Shown in pieces: positions 1 through 4,660 of a stretch of 6,855 nt of DNA. This DNA comes from an uncultured Eubacteriales bacterium (lineage in GTDB: Bacteria > Bacillota > Clostridia > Lachnospirales > Lachnospiraceae). The stretch covers positions 1-6,855 of the forward strand of contig ONWK01000054.1 of the NCBI GenBank assembly GCA_900321505.1. Reading direction: 5' to 3'. Position numbers and translations under genes: made by a program. How positions within the stretch are numbered: the stretch's first letter is position 1; every line of letters starts with the position of its first letter. Under the pieces are notes generated by a model that was given only the letters and a program-made list of their open reading frames with translations, searched no databases and was not told the DNA's origin.

Positions 1-17
1 CGAGAACCGTACGCACC

Positions 18-82
18 CTGCTCCGAAGGAGCAGCCCGAACGAAGTGAGGGTTTGTGAACGATTTCCTTAATCGTTCACAAA
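18..82. repeat. Three abutting inverted repeats upstream of ktrA
   Basis: Three inverted repeats sit end to end. CTGCTCC (18-24) pairs with GGAGCAG (28-34). CCC (35-37) pairs weakly with GGG (49-51) around GAACGAAGTGA. TTTGTGAACGATT (52-64) pairs perfectly over 13 bp with AATCGTTCACAAA (70-82), with a 5-nt loop. No T-run follows on either strand, so the strong hairpin is not a standard intrinsic terminator. It lies just before the ktrA ribosome site. It could stabilise or process a ktrBA-type mRNA, bind a regulator, or be a REP-like repeat. The gene that ends upstream is not visible: all three plus-strand frames hit stops between 46 and 71 with nothing recognisable. Confidence 0.7.
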
Positions 83-90
83 GGTATGAG

Positions 91-102
91 AGGGGAAGGA
101 AG
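91..102 (+). promoter_or_regulatory. Ribosome binding site of ktrA
   Basis: The purine-rich AGGGGAAGGAAG ends 7 nt before the ATG at 110 and fixes that start. An ATG at 86 only opens a 6-codon frame. Confidence 0.75.
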
Positions 103-109
103 TTAAAAT

Positions 110-754
110 ATGTCAAAATCAATCGCGGTGATCGGCCTTGGCCGTTTTGGAAGAAAGCTTGCGGAAAGCCTGTATGAACTGGGCGCGGATGTCATGGCTG
201 TTGACAAAAATCCGGATATCGTAACGTCGATCGCGGATTCAGTCACCTATGCCGTTGAGGCAAATGTGGTAAACGCCCAGTCGCTTCAGGGCCTGGGCCT
301 CGGAAATATGGATGTGGTTGTCATTGCCATGGGTACCGACCTTGTAGCCAGCATCATGGCGGTCATGGTTGCAAAGGAACAGGGAGTGCCGCAGGTCGTG
401 GCAAAGGCTTCGGACAAGCGTATGGGCCAGATACTTACAAAGATCGGAGCTGATAAGATAATCTTCCCGGAGGAGGAAACCGGTTTCCGTACGGCGCAAA
501 CGCTGATGATGGATTCTTTCCTGGAATTTTTCGATATCGATGACAACCTCTGCCTGCTTGAGATCAAACCGAGGCCGGAATGGATAGGCAAGAATCTTAT
601 TGAACTGAACCTTCGCGATAAATACAGGGTAAATGTGGTAGCTGTAAAAGATCAGAGCGAGATGCGCTCATTTATCGATCCAAAGCGTCCGCTGGAGAAG
701 GACACCAAGCTCCTGGTCATTCTTGAAAAAGCAGATCTCGGAAGGCTGAAGTAA
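110..754 (+). CDS. ktrA: KtrA-type potassium channel regulatory subunit (RCK protein)
   Basis: This is the cytosolic gating subunit of the Ktr/Trk potassium uptake system. In the family it forms an octameric ring under the membrane subunit KtrB and opens or closes it in response to nucleotides. At 214 aa it has the usual single-unit KtrA length, not the doubled TrkA form. The N-terminal RCK_N Rossmann domain (about 1-125) has the loop G9-L-G-R-F-G14 and the acidic residue D32 at the end of strand 2, which normally holds the adenosine ribose. The IFPEEETG stretch (118-125) is typical of KtrA. An RCK_C domain occupies about 140-214; in Bacillota this domain often binds cyclic di-AMP, which is family knowledge and not visible here. 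KtrB is not in the window and may lie just upstream. The gene converges on the HAD gene with only 20 bp between stops. Confidence 0.93.
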   Translation: MSKSIAVIGLGRFGRKLAESLYELGADVMAVDKNPDIVTSIADSVTYAVEANVVNAQSLQGLGLGNMDVVVIAMGTDLVASIMAVMVAKEQGVPQVVAKASDKRMGQILTKIGADKIIFPEEETGFRTAQTLMMDSFLEFFDIDDNLCLLEIKPRPEWIGKNLIELNLRDKYRVNVVAVKDQSEMRSFIDPKRPLEKDTKLLVILEKADLGRLK

Positions 755-774
755 AAGCTCCGGGACCGGAAGGG

Positions 775-1431
775 TCACATTTTCAGATCAGTATAATCAC
801 GTATTGTCTTGATTACTCCCGGGAGTTTTTCTTCCTCCGTTGGTAACGGTGACTCTGTAAGCCGGGTGATGTTGAGTATCCCGGCATCATATGCTGCCTT
901 TATCTCGCTCGGTAAAGATGCAAAACACAGGCAGTGTCCGGGGGTGACCTGCAGCTGCTTTGCAGCCTGCTTATACAGCATGGGGTGGGGATCACGGACT
1001 ATTCCGTCAGACATCATTATCACATGATCCCAGTCAAACCACCGGAAGAATTCATATTCATCAAAAATCAGATTTACATTCTGCATGGGCTGCGTCGTGA
1101 CGATGGCCATGGGGACCGAAGCCTTTGAAAGATAATCAAGAAAACCCGTAAGTCCGGTGATCAGGTCGGGATGCCGGTTTACTATCATGTTGCGGTAGAT
1201 CCTGTCTTTTTCTTCCTGAAACTGAAGTATCATGGTTTCTGTAAGCCCGGTTCCGAGAAAGTGTTCCAGAATACTGCGGGAATCCTTTCCTTCGATGTAT
1301 GATCGTTCGTCATTATTGGAAATGTCACGCATTATGAGATCTTCGATACAGAGACGCCATGCTTCCGGATGGAGTTCCCTGTCCGGGATCATTGTACCGC
1401 TGAGATTAAAAATAACACCTATTATGTCCAT
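775..1431 (-). CDS. HAD-like protein with degenerate catalytic motifs (putative pseudoenzyme)
   Basis: A 218-aa protein with the layout of subfamily IA HAD hydrolases (beta-phosphoglucomutase or phosphoglycolate phosphatase type). It has an N-terminal hhh-x-x-x-G-T strand, a helical cap at about 16-85, then a Rossmann-like core. The fold signature is clear but the active site is not. Motif I reads VIFNLSGT (6-13), so the nucleophile Asp is N9 and the acid/base Asp is S11. Motif II keeps T112/T113. The motif III Lys before Pro is D147 (RDPHP). The acidic pair of motif IV (usually F-E-D-S) is F170-A-S-L. The DNA codons were read directly (AAT, AGC, GAT, GCC-TCC class). Such a protein is unlikely to be a phosphatase and may bind a ligand or partner. 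The start is placed at 1431 because AGGAG lies 6 nt before it; an in-frame GTG at 1464 has no ribosome site. It follows the 76-aa gene by 37 bp, probably as one transcript. Confidence 0.85.
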   Translation of the reverse strand: MDIIGVIFNLSGTMIPDRELHPEAWRLCIEDLIMRDISNNDERSYIEGKDSRSILEHFLGTGLTETMILQFQEEKDRIYRNMIVNRHPDLITGLTGFLDYLSKASVPMAIVTTQPMQNVNLIFDEYEFFRWFDWDHVIMMSDGIVRDPHPMLYKQAAKQLQVTPGHCLCFASLPSEIKAAYDAGILNITRLTESPLPTEEEKLPGVIKTIRDYTDLKM

Positions 1432-1437
1432 AAAAAA

Positions 1438-1442
1438 CTCCT
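1438..1442 (-). promoter_or_regulatory. Ribosome binding site that sets the HAD gene start
   Basis: Minus-strand AGGAG, 6 nt before the ATG at 1431, supports that internal start over the in-frame GTG at 1464, which would add 11 residues and has no such site. Confidence 0.75.
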
Positions 1443-1468
1443 GTGGGGACCGGCCGGGTCTCACCAGA

Positions 1469-1699
1469 CTATTTTATCAGGTTCTTCAGAGCCTTCAGTA
1501 ATTCCACATCTTCGGCGGAAAGCCGCATATTTGTCATATATTCCTTACCTTCGGCAGTTTTTATCTTGAATTCCAGGACATTTCCCTCCTTCATCTGATG
1601 ACCGTTTGTCTCAAAAAAAGAAATAACCCTGGGGTGCTGTTTTGCAAAGATCGAAAATCTTTGCTTCATCTGCGTAAGTTCCATTGGATTAATACCCAT
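1469..1699 (-). CDS. Small protein of unknown function, 76 aa
   Basis: I do not recognise a named family, though it resembles small uncharacterised proteins of Lachnospiraceae that begin with a NPM-x-L-x-x-(L/M)-K pattern (recollection only). The protein is soluble-looking, with no signal peptide or membrane segment. Residues 6-20 form a likely amphipathic helix. A His-Pro-(R/K)-V-I-x-F-F stretch lies at 22-29. Residues 38-60 look like two beta strands joined by a TAEGKEY turn, and 61-75 (SAEDVELLKALKNLI) form a closing helix. No catalytic motif is evident; it may be a binding protein. The strong AAAGGAGG (1709-1716) stands 9 nt before the ATG. The HAD gene follows 37 bp downstream, which suggests a joint operon and possibly a joint function. 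Confidence 0.82.
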   Translation of the reverse strand: MGINPMELTQMKQRFSIFAKQHPRVISFFETNGHQMKEGNVLEFKIKTAEGKEYMTNMRLSAEDVELLKALKNLIK

Positions 1700-1708
1700 T
1701 GTACAGAT

Positions 1709-1716
1709 CCTCCTTT
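1709..1716 (-). promoter_or_regulatory. Strong ribosome binding site of the 76-aa gene
   Basis: Minus-strand AAAGGAGG with 9-nt spacing to the ATG at 1699. It is near the full anti-16S complement and argues that this small frame is translated. Confidence 0.85.
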
Positions 1717-1732
1717 ATTGATTTTTTCTATG

Positions 1733-1764
1733 GGTTCCGAAACGCCTGATAGCGGTTCGGAACC
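1733..1764. promoter_or_regulatory. Hairpin with 9-bp perfect arms in the divergent intergenic region
   Basis: GGTTCCGAA (1733-1741) pairs with TTCGGAACC (1756-1764). After one A-G mismatch, CGC (1743-1745) pairs with GCG (1752-1754), leaving a 6-nt loop. Neither strand has a following T-run, so this is not a terminator. It lies between the inferred minus-strand promoter and the 76-aa gene, so it would sit at or near the 5' end of that transcript. A stabilising 5' stem and a protein operator are both possible. Confidence 0.7.
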
Positions 1765-1797
1765 TTTGATATATGCGGATGGATAGAGTATATCAAA
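1765..1797. promoter_or_regulatory. Symmetric, possibly bidirectional promoter/operator
   Basis: TTTGATATA (1765-1773) is the exact inverted complement of TATATCAAA (1789-1797). Read on the plus strand it gives TTGATA (1766-1771), 17 bp, then TATATC (1789-1794). Read on the minus strand it gives TTGATA (1796-1791), 17 bp, then TATATC (1773-1768). Each is 5/6 and 4/6 to the sigma-A boxes with ideal spacing, and the two point at the two divergent units. It could instead be a dimeric repressor site. The -10 box lacks the conserved final T, so promoter activity is inferred. A second plus-strand candidate is TTGTGA (1807-1812), 17 bp, TAGGAT (1830-1835) with an extended TG. Confidence 0.5.
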
Positions 1798-1799
1798 TT

Positions 1800-1958
1800 T
1801 TAATGCTTGTGAAAAGATTGCGATTGTGATAGGATGTGTCTTGTTTTGTTGCCGCGGGTAATGAACCGGGAGGACACATCTGCCCGGCGAATACCGCTGG
1901 GATCGGATACACCGCTGTCTGCGGCAGAACATATGACTCTTCCGGAAGGAGTTTAGAA
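1800..1958 (+). promoter_or_regulatory. Structured leader with the ribosome site in a hairpin
   Basis: This stretch between the promoter region and the PfoR-like gene has several possible helices. GATGTGTC (1833-1840) pairs with GACACATC (1873-1880), a perfect 8 bp. CCGGG (1866-1870) pairs with CCCGG (1883-1887), an alternative that competes with the first. CCGC (1912-1915) pairs with GCGG (1921-1924) over a 5-nt loop. ACTCTT (1936-1941) pairs with AGGAGT (1947-1952, one G-T wobble) over loop CCGGA. This last stem covers the whole Shine-Dalgarno of the next gene. The shape suits translational control, but I match it to no known riboswitch. The frame of the downstream gene is open back to 1836, but that part reads like leader, not protein. 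If transcription starts from the second promoter candidate near 1842, the first helix is not made. Confidence 0.4.
1944..1951 (+). promoter_or_regulatory. Ribosome binding site that sets the PfoR-like start
   Basis: GGAAGGAG stands 7 nt before the ATG at 1959 and selects it over the ATG at 1836, which would add 41 residues of Gly/Cys-rich, non-membrane sequence. Confidence 0.85.
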
Positions 1959-3053
1959 ATGGGAAAATTCAAGGAATTTCTAAAACGCAAGGACATCGAG
2001 ATCTCGCTTACCCGCTATGGCATCGGCGCTCTGGGTGCGATGGCTCAGGGACTTTTCTGTTCCCTTCTTATCGGAACCATCATCGATACCATCGGTAAGC
2101 AGTTTAATATCGGTTTCCTGACCTCGACAGTTGCAAGTGTTGCCGGCAAGGATTACACCGTCGGAGGCCTTGCTTCCGCAATGAGCGGTCCTGCGATGGC
2201 CGTTGCCATCGGCTACGCACTCAAATGTCCGCCCCTTGTACTGTTCTCAATGATAACCGTAGGCTTTTCCGCAAATGCACTGGGCGGCGCGGGCGGACCT
2301 CTGGCAGTTCTTTTTATAGCCATCATTTCCGCCGAACTCGGAAAGGCGGTTTCCAAGGAGACAAAGGTTGATATCCTCGTCACCCCGCTGGTAACCATCG
2401 GATCCGGAATCTTCCTGTCCTGGCTCATCGCTCCCGGCATTGGCAAGGGCGCCATGTGGGTCGGCGAAGTAATAATGAATGCTACCGAGCTTCAGCCCTT
2501 CTTTATGGGTATCATCGTATCCGTTCTGGTGGGCCTGGCTCTTACCCTTCCCATTTCCTCGGCGGCGATATGCGCATCCTTCGGACTTGTGGGACTTGCG
2601 GGCGGCGCTGCAGTAGCGGGCTGCTCCGCGCAGATGATAGGCTTCGCAGTCATTTCCTTCAAGGATAACGGCTGGGGAGGACTTGTATCACAGGGCATCG
2701 GAACATCCATGCTCCAGATGGGAAATATCGTAAAGAACCCCAGAATATGGATCGCGCCGACGCTTGCTTCGGCCATAACCGGACCGCTTGCCACCTGCCT
2801 GTTCCATCTGGAAATGAACGGCGCGCCGGTATCCTCCGGTATGGGAACCTGCGGACTTGTAGGCCAGATCGGCGTTTATACCGGCTGGGTAAATGATGTG
2901 GACGCAGGGATCAAGAGCTCCATAACAGCCATGGACTGGATCGGACTGGTCCTGATCTCCCTGGTATTGCCGGCGGTCCTTTCCCTCTGCTTTAATGCTA
3001 TCCTTAAAAAGATCGGCTGGGTTAAGGACGGCGATATGAAGCTGGAGAATTAG
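1959..3053 (+). CDS. PfoR-like / PTS EIIC_2 family membrane protein
   Basis: A 364-aa polytopic membrane protein of the COG3641 (PfoR) / PTS_EIIC_2 group. After a short charged N-terminus (KEFLKRKD, 5-12), hydrophobic Gly/Ala-rich segments run through most of the chain, about eight to ten by eye. Family-like blocks include GGAGGPLAV (109-117), LPISSAAI (197-204), NPRIWIAPTLAS (260-271) and GMGTCGLVGQIGVYTG (294-309). Databases often call this family a PTS sugar IIC subunit, yet no EIIA, EIIB or phosphorylatable His/Cys domain is nearby. The founding member, PfoR of Clostridium perfringens, was first described as a toxin regulator, a role later questioned. The true substrate is unknown. It is the first gene before azlC, 38 bp upstream, so a small-molecule transport role linked to amino acids is plausible but inferred. 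A long structured leader precedes it. Confidence 0.85.
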   Translation: MGKFKEFLKRKDIEISLTRYGIGALGAMAQGLFCSLLIGTIIDTIGKQFNIGFLTSTVASVAGKDYTVGGLASAMSGPAMAVAIGYALKCPPLVLFSMITVGFSANALGGAGGPLAVLFIAIISAELGKAVSKETKVDILVTPLVTIGSGIFLSWLIAPGIGKGAMWVGEVIMNATELQPFFMGIIVSVLVGLALTLPISSAAICASFGLVGLAGGAAVAGCSAQMIGFAVISFKDNGWGGLVSQGIGTSMLQMGNIVKNPRIWIAPTLASAITGPLATCLFHLEMNGAPVSSGMGTCGLVGQIGVYTGWVNDVDAGIKSSITAMDWIGLVLISLVLPAVLSLCFNAILKKIGWVKDGDMKLEN

Positions 3054-3091
3054 TATGATAAGCCGGGAACATCAGTACAAGAGGTGTTGCA

Positions 3092-3802
3092 ATGGAATAT
3101 AAAAAAGGACTTCGGGCAGGTATACCCATTGCGCTGGGATATCTGTCCGTATCCTTTACATTTGGGATAATTGCAGTTAAATACGGTTTTGAGATCTGGC
3201 AGGCGGTGCTCATTTCCATGATCACCGTAACCTCAGCCGGACAGTTCTCCGGCATCCAGACCATGACGGTTCCGGGCCTTTATTGGGATATGCTGATATC
3301 ACAGCTCACCATAAACGTCCGGTATTCCTTCATGTCCATTTCACTTTCCCAGAAGCTGGACAGCAGATTCAGGGGTATATGGAAATGGATCCTCGGATTT
3401 TTCATCACCGACGAGATATTTGCGGTTTCGGTCATGCGTCCCGTTGTGACCCGCTCCTTCTTTGCGGGGCTCGCAACGCTGCCATGGGCCGGCTGGACTG
3501 TGGGGACTCTTCTGGGGGCATCTCTTGGAAATGTCCTTCCCGCCGCTGTAATGAGCGCGCTCGGAGTTGCGATCTACGGCATGTTTGTTGCCATAGTGAT
3601 CCCTCCTGCCAGGGATGACCATCATGTTATTATTGCAATACTTATCGCTGCAGCGGTAAGCGTTATCTTCACCTATGTACCAGGACTGAAGAATATCTCT
3701 CCGGGACTTGCCATAAGCATTGCGGCGGTACTTGCAGCAGTGACAGCGGCGCTGGTCCATCCTGTTCCGGATGAAGAAGAAAATGAGGAGGTGCAAGCAT
3801 GA
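3092..3802 (+). CDS. azlC: AzlC-type branched-chain amino acid exporter, large subunit
   Basis: A 236-aa integral membrane protein of the AzlC/BrnF/YgaZ family, which with a small AzlD-type partner exports branched-chain amino acids; azlC mutants were first linked to azaleucine resistance in Bacillus. Family features are G10-IPIALGY-x-SVSFTFGIIA near the N-terminus, SAGQFSGI (48-55), NVRYSFMSISLS (75-86), FFITDEIFAV (103-112) and a WTVGTLLGASLG block (135-146). Hydrophobic segments lie at about 12-30, 38-60, 98-118, 134-170, 178-196 and 203-222. The C-terminus is an acidic tail (PDEEENEEV). AAGAGGTG (3079-3086) precedes the ATG by 5 nt. It follows the PfoR-like gene by 38 bp and overlaps azlD, so the three are likely co-transcribed. 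Substrate range in this organism is inferred from the family. Confidence 0.92.
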   Translation: MEYKKGLRAGIPIALGYLSVSFTFGIIAVKYGFEIWQAVLISMITVTSAGQFSGIQTMTVPGLYWDMLISQLTINVRYSFMSISLSQKLDSRFRGIWKWILGFFITDEIFAVSVMRPVVTRSFFAGLATLPWAGWTVGTLLGASLGNVLPAAVMSALGVAIYGMFVAIVIPPARDDHHVIIAILIAAAVSVIFTYVPGLKNISPGLAISIAAVLAAVTAALVHPVPDEEENEEVQA

Positions 3803-4107
3803 CAACCTCCACATTTTTCATATATCTTCTGATAATGGCAGGGTCCACATATCTTATCCGTGCGATCCCCTTTGTTGCGATCCGCAGGAAGATCACGAAC
3901 CGTTTTGTCCGTTCATTTTTATATTATATCCCCTATGCAGTGCTTACTGCCATGACGATCCCTGCCATTTTTACAGCCACCTCATCCGTCTGGTCCGCCT
4001 GCGCGGGTCTTCTGGTCGCGGTTCTTTTATCCTTGAAAAAATGTTCACTTACCACTGTGGCGCTGCTCAGCTGCGTGGCGGTTTATCTGGTGGAGCTGCT
4101 GATCTGA
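3799..4107 (+). CDS. azlD: AzlD-type small subunit of branched-chain amino acid exporter
   Basis: A 102-aa hydrophobic protein with four membrane segments by eye (about 4-24, 38-58, 62-79 and 83-102), the usual size and layout of AzlD/BrnE/YgaH. The TYLIRAIPF block (17-25) is typical of the family and is followed by the positively charged loop RRKITNRFVR (29-38). It pairs with AzlC in the membrane to make the exporter. Its ATG overlaps the TGA of azlC in an ATGA junction, and its GAGGAGGTG (3785-3793) lies inside azlC, so the two subunits are translationally coupled. It is the last gene of the unit; the terminators lie about 175 nt downstream. Confidence 0.92.
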   Translation: MTTSTFFIYLLIMAGSTYLIRAIPFVAIRRKITNRFVRSFLYYIPYAVLTAMTIPAIFTATSSVWSACAGLLVAVLLSLKKCSLTTVALLSCVAVYLVELLI

Positions 4108-4282
4108 TCCCGTGAGGTGCGGTTTGAGGAGAGCTCCGCGCCGGGCTTGAACGTGCACTTCCGGCTGTCGTTCCGGGGAGCGTAAAAGCCGTAAAATGTT
4201 GCGCGTTAAAACTGATTTGGGCACATTTCACAAAGTTTGACCGGCGGATACCGGTATGGACAAAGTTTATGTAAAATAGAGG
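4108..4282 (+). other. Untranslated stretch between azlD and its terminators
   Basis: No supported gene here. There is a 7-bp imperfect stem GGTGCGG (4116-4122) with CCGCGCC (4136-4142). ACAAAGTTT occurs at 4230-4238 and again at 4260-4268, exactly 30 bp apart, flanking the small inverted repeat ACCGG (4240-4244) and CCGGT (4251-4255). The spacing would suit a 3' UTR or a small RNA ending at the strong terminator, but I see no convincing promoter. A 14-codon frame at 4196 has no ribosome site, and a minus-strand frame (4285-4067) overlaps azlD without support. Confidence 0.4.
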
Positions 4283-4327
4283 CACTTCCTTCCACAGTTA
4301 ACTGTGGACGGGAGTGTTGTTTTTTTG
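4283..4327 (+). terminator. Strong intrinsic terminator of the azlCD operon
   Basis: The 18-bp palindrome TCCACAGTTAACTGTGGA (4291-4308) is extended, after one T-C mismatch, by CACTTCC (4283-4289) pairing with GGGAGTG (4310-4316, one G-T). This gives about 14 pairs with a TTAA loop. TTGTTTTTTTG follows at 4317-4327. Confidence 0.92.
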
Positions 4328-4330
4328 TTT

Positions 4331-4365
4331 GGAACAGTGTGGAAAAGCTGTTCCTTTTTTATTTT
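4331..4365 (+). terminator. Second, tandem intrinsic terminator
   Basis: GGAACAG (4331-4337) pairs with CTGTTCC (4348-4354) over a 10-nt loop, followed by TTTTTTATTTT (4355-4365). It begins 4 nt after the T-run of the first terminator and so backs it up, sealing the azl operon from the pilus operon. Confidence 0.85.
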
Positions 4366-4395
4366 CCGGGAATTATGAAAAATGATTCCGGGAAT
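4364..4395. repeat. Two TTCCGGGAAT copies 22 bp apart
   Basis: TTCCGGGAAT is found at 4364-4373 and 4386-4395. Each contains the palindrome TTCC-G-GGAA, and the second extends to ATTCCGGGAAT. A 22-bp period puts both copies on the same face of the helix, as for two dimers of one regulator. They lie just upstream of the pilus operon leader; the first overlaps the end of the terminator T-run. Operator function is inferred. Confidence 0.45.
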
Positions 4396-4482
4396 GGCAG
4401 GGAAAAGGAGCGTGAGAATATAGGAAAAGCAAAGATCTGTTGCAGTGATAACAATAAAAAGAAACAAAAATACGCGCTTTAT

Positions 4483-4500
4483 TCTCTATATAAATAGAGA
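4483..4500. promoter_or_regulatory. AT-rich inverted repeat, possible -10 region of the pilus operon
   Basis: TCTCTAT (4483-4489) pairs perfectly with ATAGAGA (4494-4500) over ATAA. It contains TATATA/TATAAA hexamers (4487-4494) that could be a -10 box. No good -35 box is seen 16-18 bp upstream, where the sequence is A-rich (4451-4470). It is the best promoter candidate between the terminators and the CpaE-like gene; an activator-dependent promoter would fit. Confidence 0.35.
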
Positions 4501-4660
4501 TTTACACTGCCGCCTTATCGTGCTACATTCATTTCAGGCACCGCACCGGGGCAGCACCGGGAGCCGGGACTATGGAGGCAGAGCCGGGACGGTACGGCCG
4601 GAACCGCGGTTGCAGCGCACGGCTGCTGCCTCCGCTAGAAAAAGGGAAAGGGGATATCGG
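4501..4660 (+). promoter_or_regulatory. GC-rich leader of the pilus operon with repeats and a long-range helix
   Basis: This 160-nt stretch has no supported gene. GAGCCGGGAC is repeated at 4561-4570 and 4581-4590, a 20-bp period. GGAGGCAG (4574-4581) is the exact complement of CTGCCTCC (4626-4633), closing a 44-nt domain. Inside it are CGGT (4590-4593) with ACCG (4603-4606) and GCAGC (4612-4616) with GCTGC (4622-4626) over loop GCACG. It ends at the ribosome site of the CpaE-like gene. I looked for a cyclic di-GMP-I riboswitch, common before clostridial surface-appendage genes, and do not see its core. The CpaE-like frame is open through this stretch, but the protein start is at 4661. Confidence 0.4.
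4645..4653 (+). promoter_or_regulatory. Ribosome binding site that sets the CpaE-like start
   Basis: GGAAAGGGG, 7 nt before the ATG at 4661. It supports this start over an in-frame ATG at 4445, which would add 72 residues of low-complexity basic sequence. Confidence 0.7.

Noticed and set aside
1..71. C-terminal end of an upstream ktrB
   Set aside because: All three plus frames stop by 71 without recognisable KtrB residues; the upstream gene cannot be identified from this window.
755..774. Bidirectional terminator between convergent ktrA and HAD genes
   Set aside because: Only TCCGG/CCGGA with a 2-nt gap and a four-T run; too weak to call.
1833..1887. H-type pseudoknot from 1833-1840/1873-1880 plus 1866-1870/1883-1887
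   Set aside because: Only 2 nt would have to span an 8-bp helix, which is not sterically possible; the helices are alternatives, not simultaneous.
1836..1958. 41-residue N-terminal extension of the PfoR-like protein
   Set aside because: No ribosome site at 1836, non-membrane composition, and a strong site at 1944-1951 for the ATG at 1959.
3341..3814. 157-codon minus-strand frame across azlC
   Set aside because: Opposite a well-supported azlC; its Cys/Arg-rich composition is that of a shadow frame.
4237..4497. 86-codon plus-strand frame, with an internal 40-codon frame from 4375
   Set aside because: It runs through two intrinsic terminators and has no ribosome site before either ATG.
4501..4660. 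Cyclic di-GMP-I riboswitch before the pilus operon
   Set aside because: The conserved GGCAAACC-type core and paired GC-rich receptor are not present.
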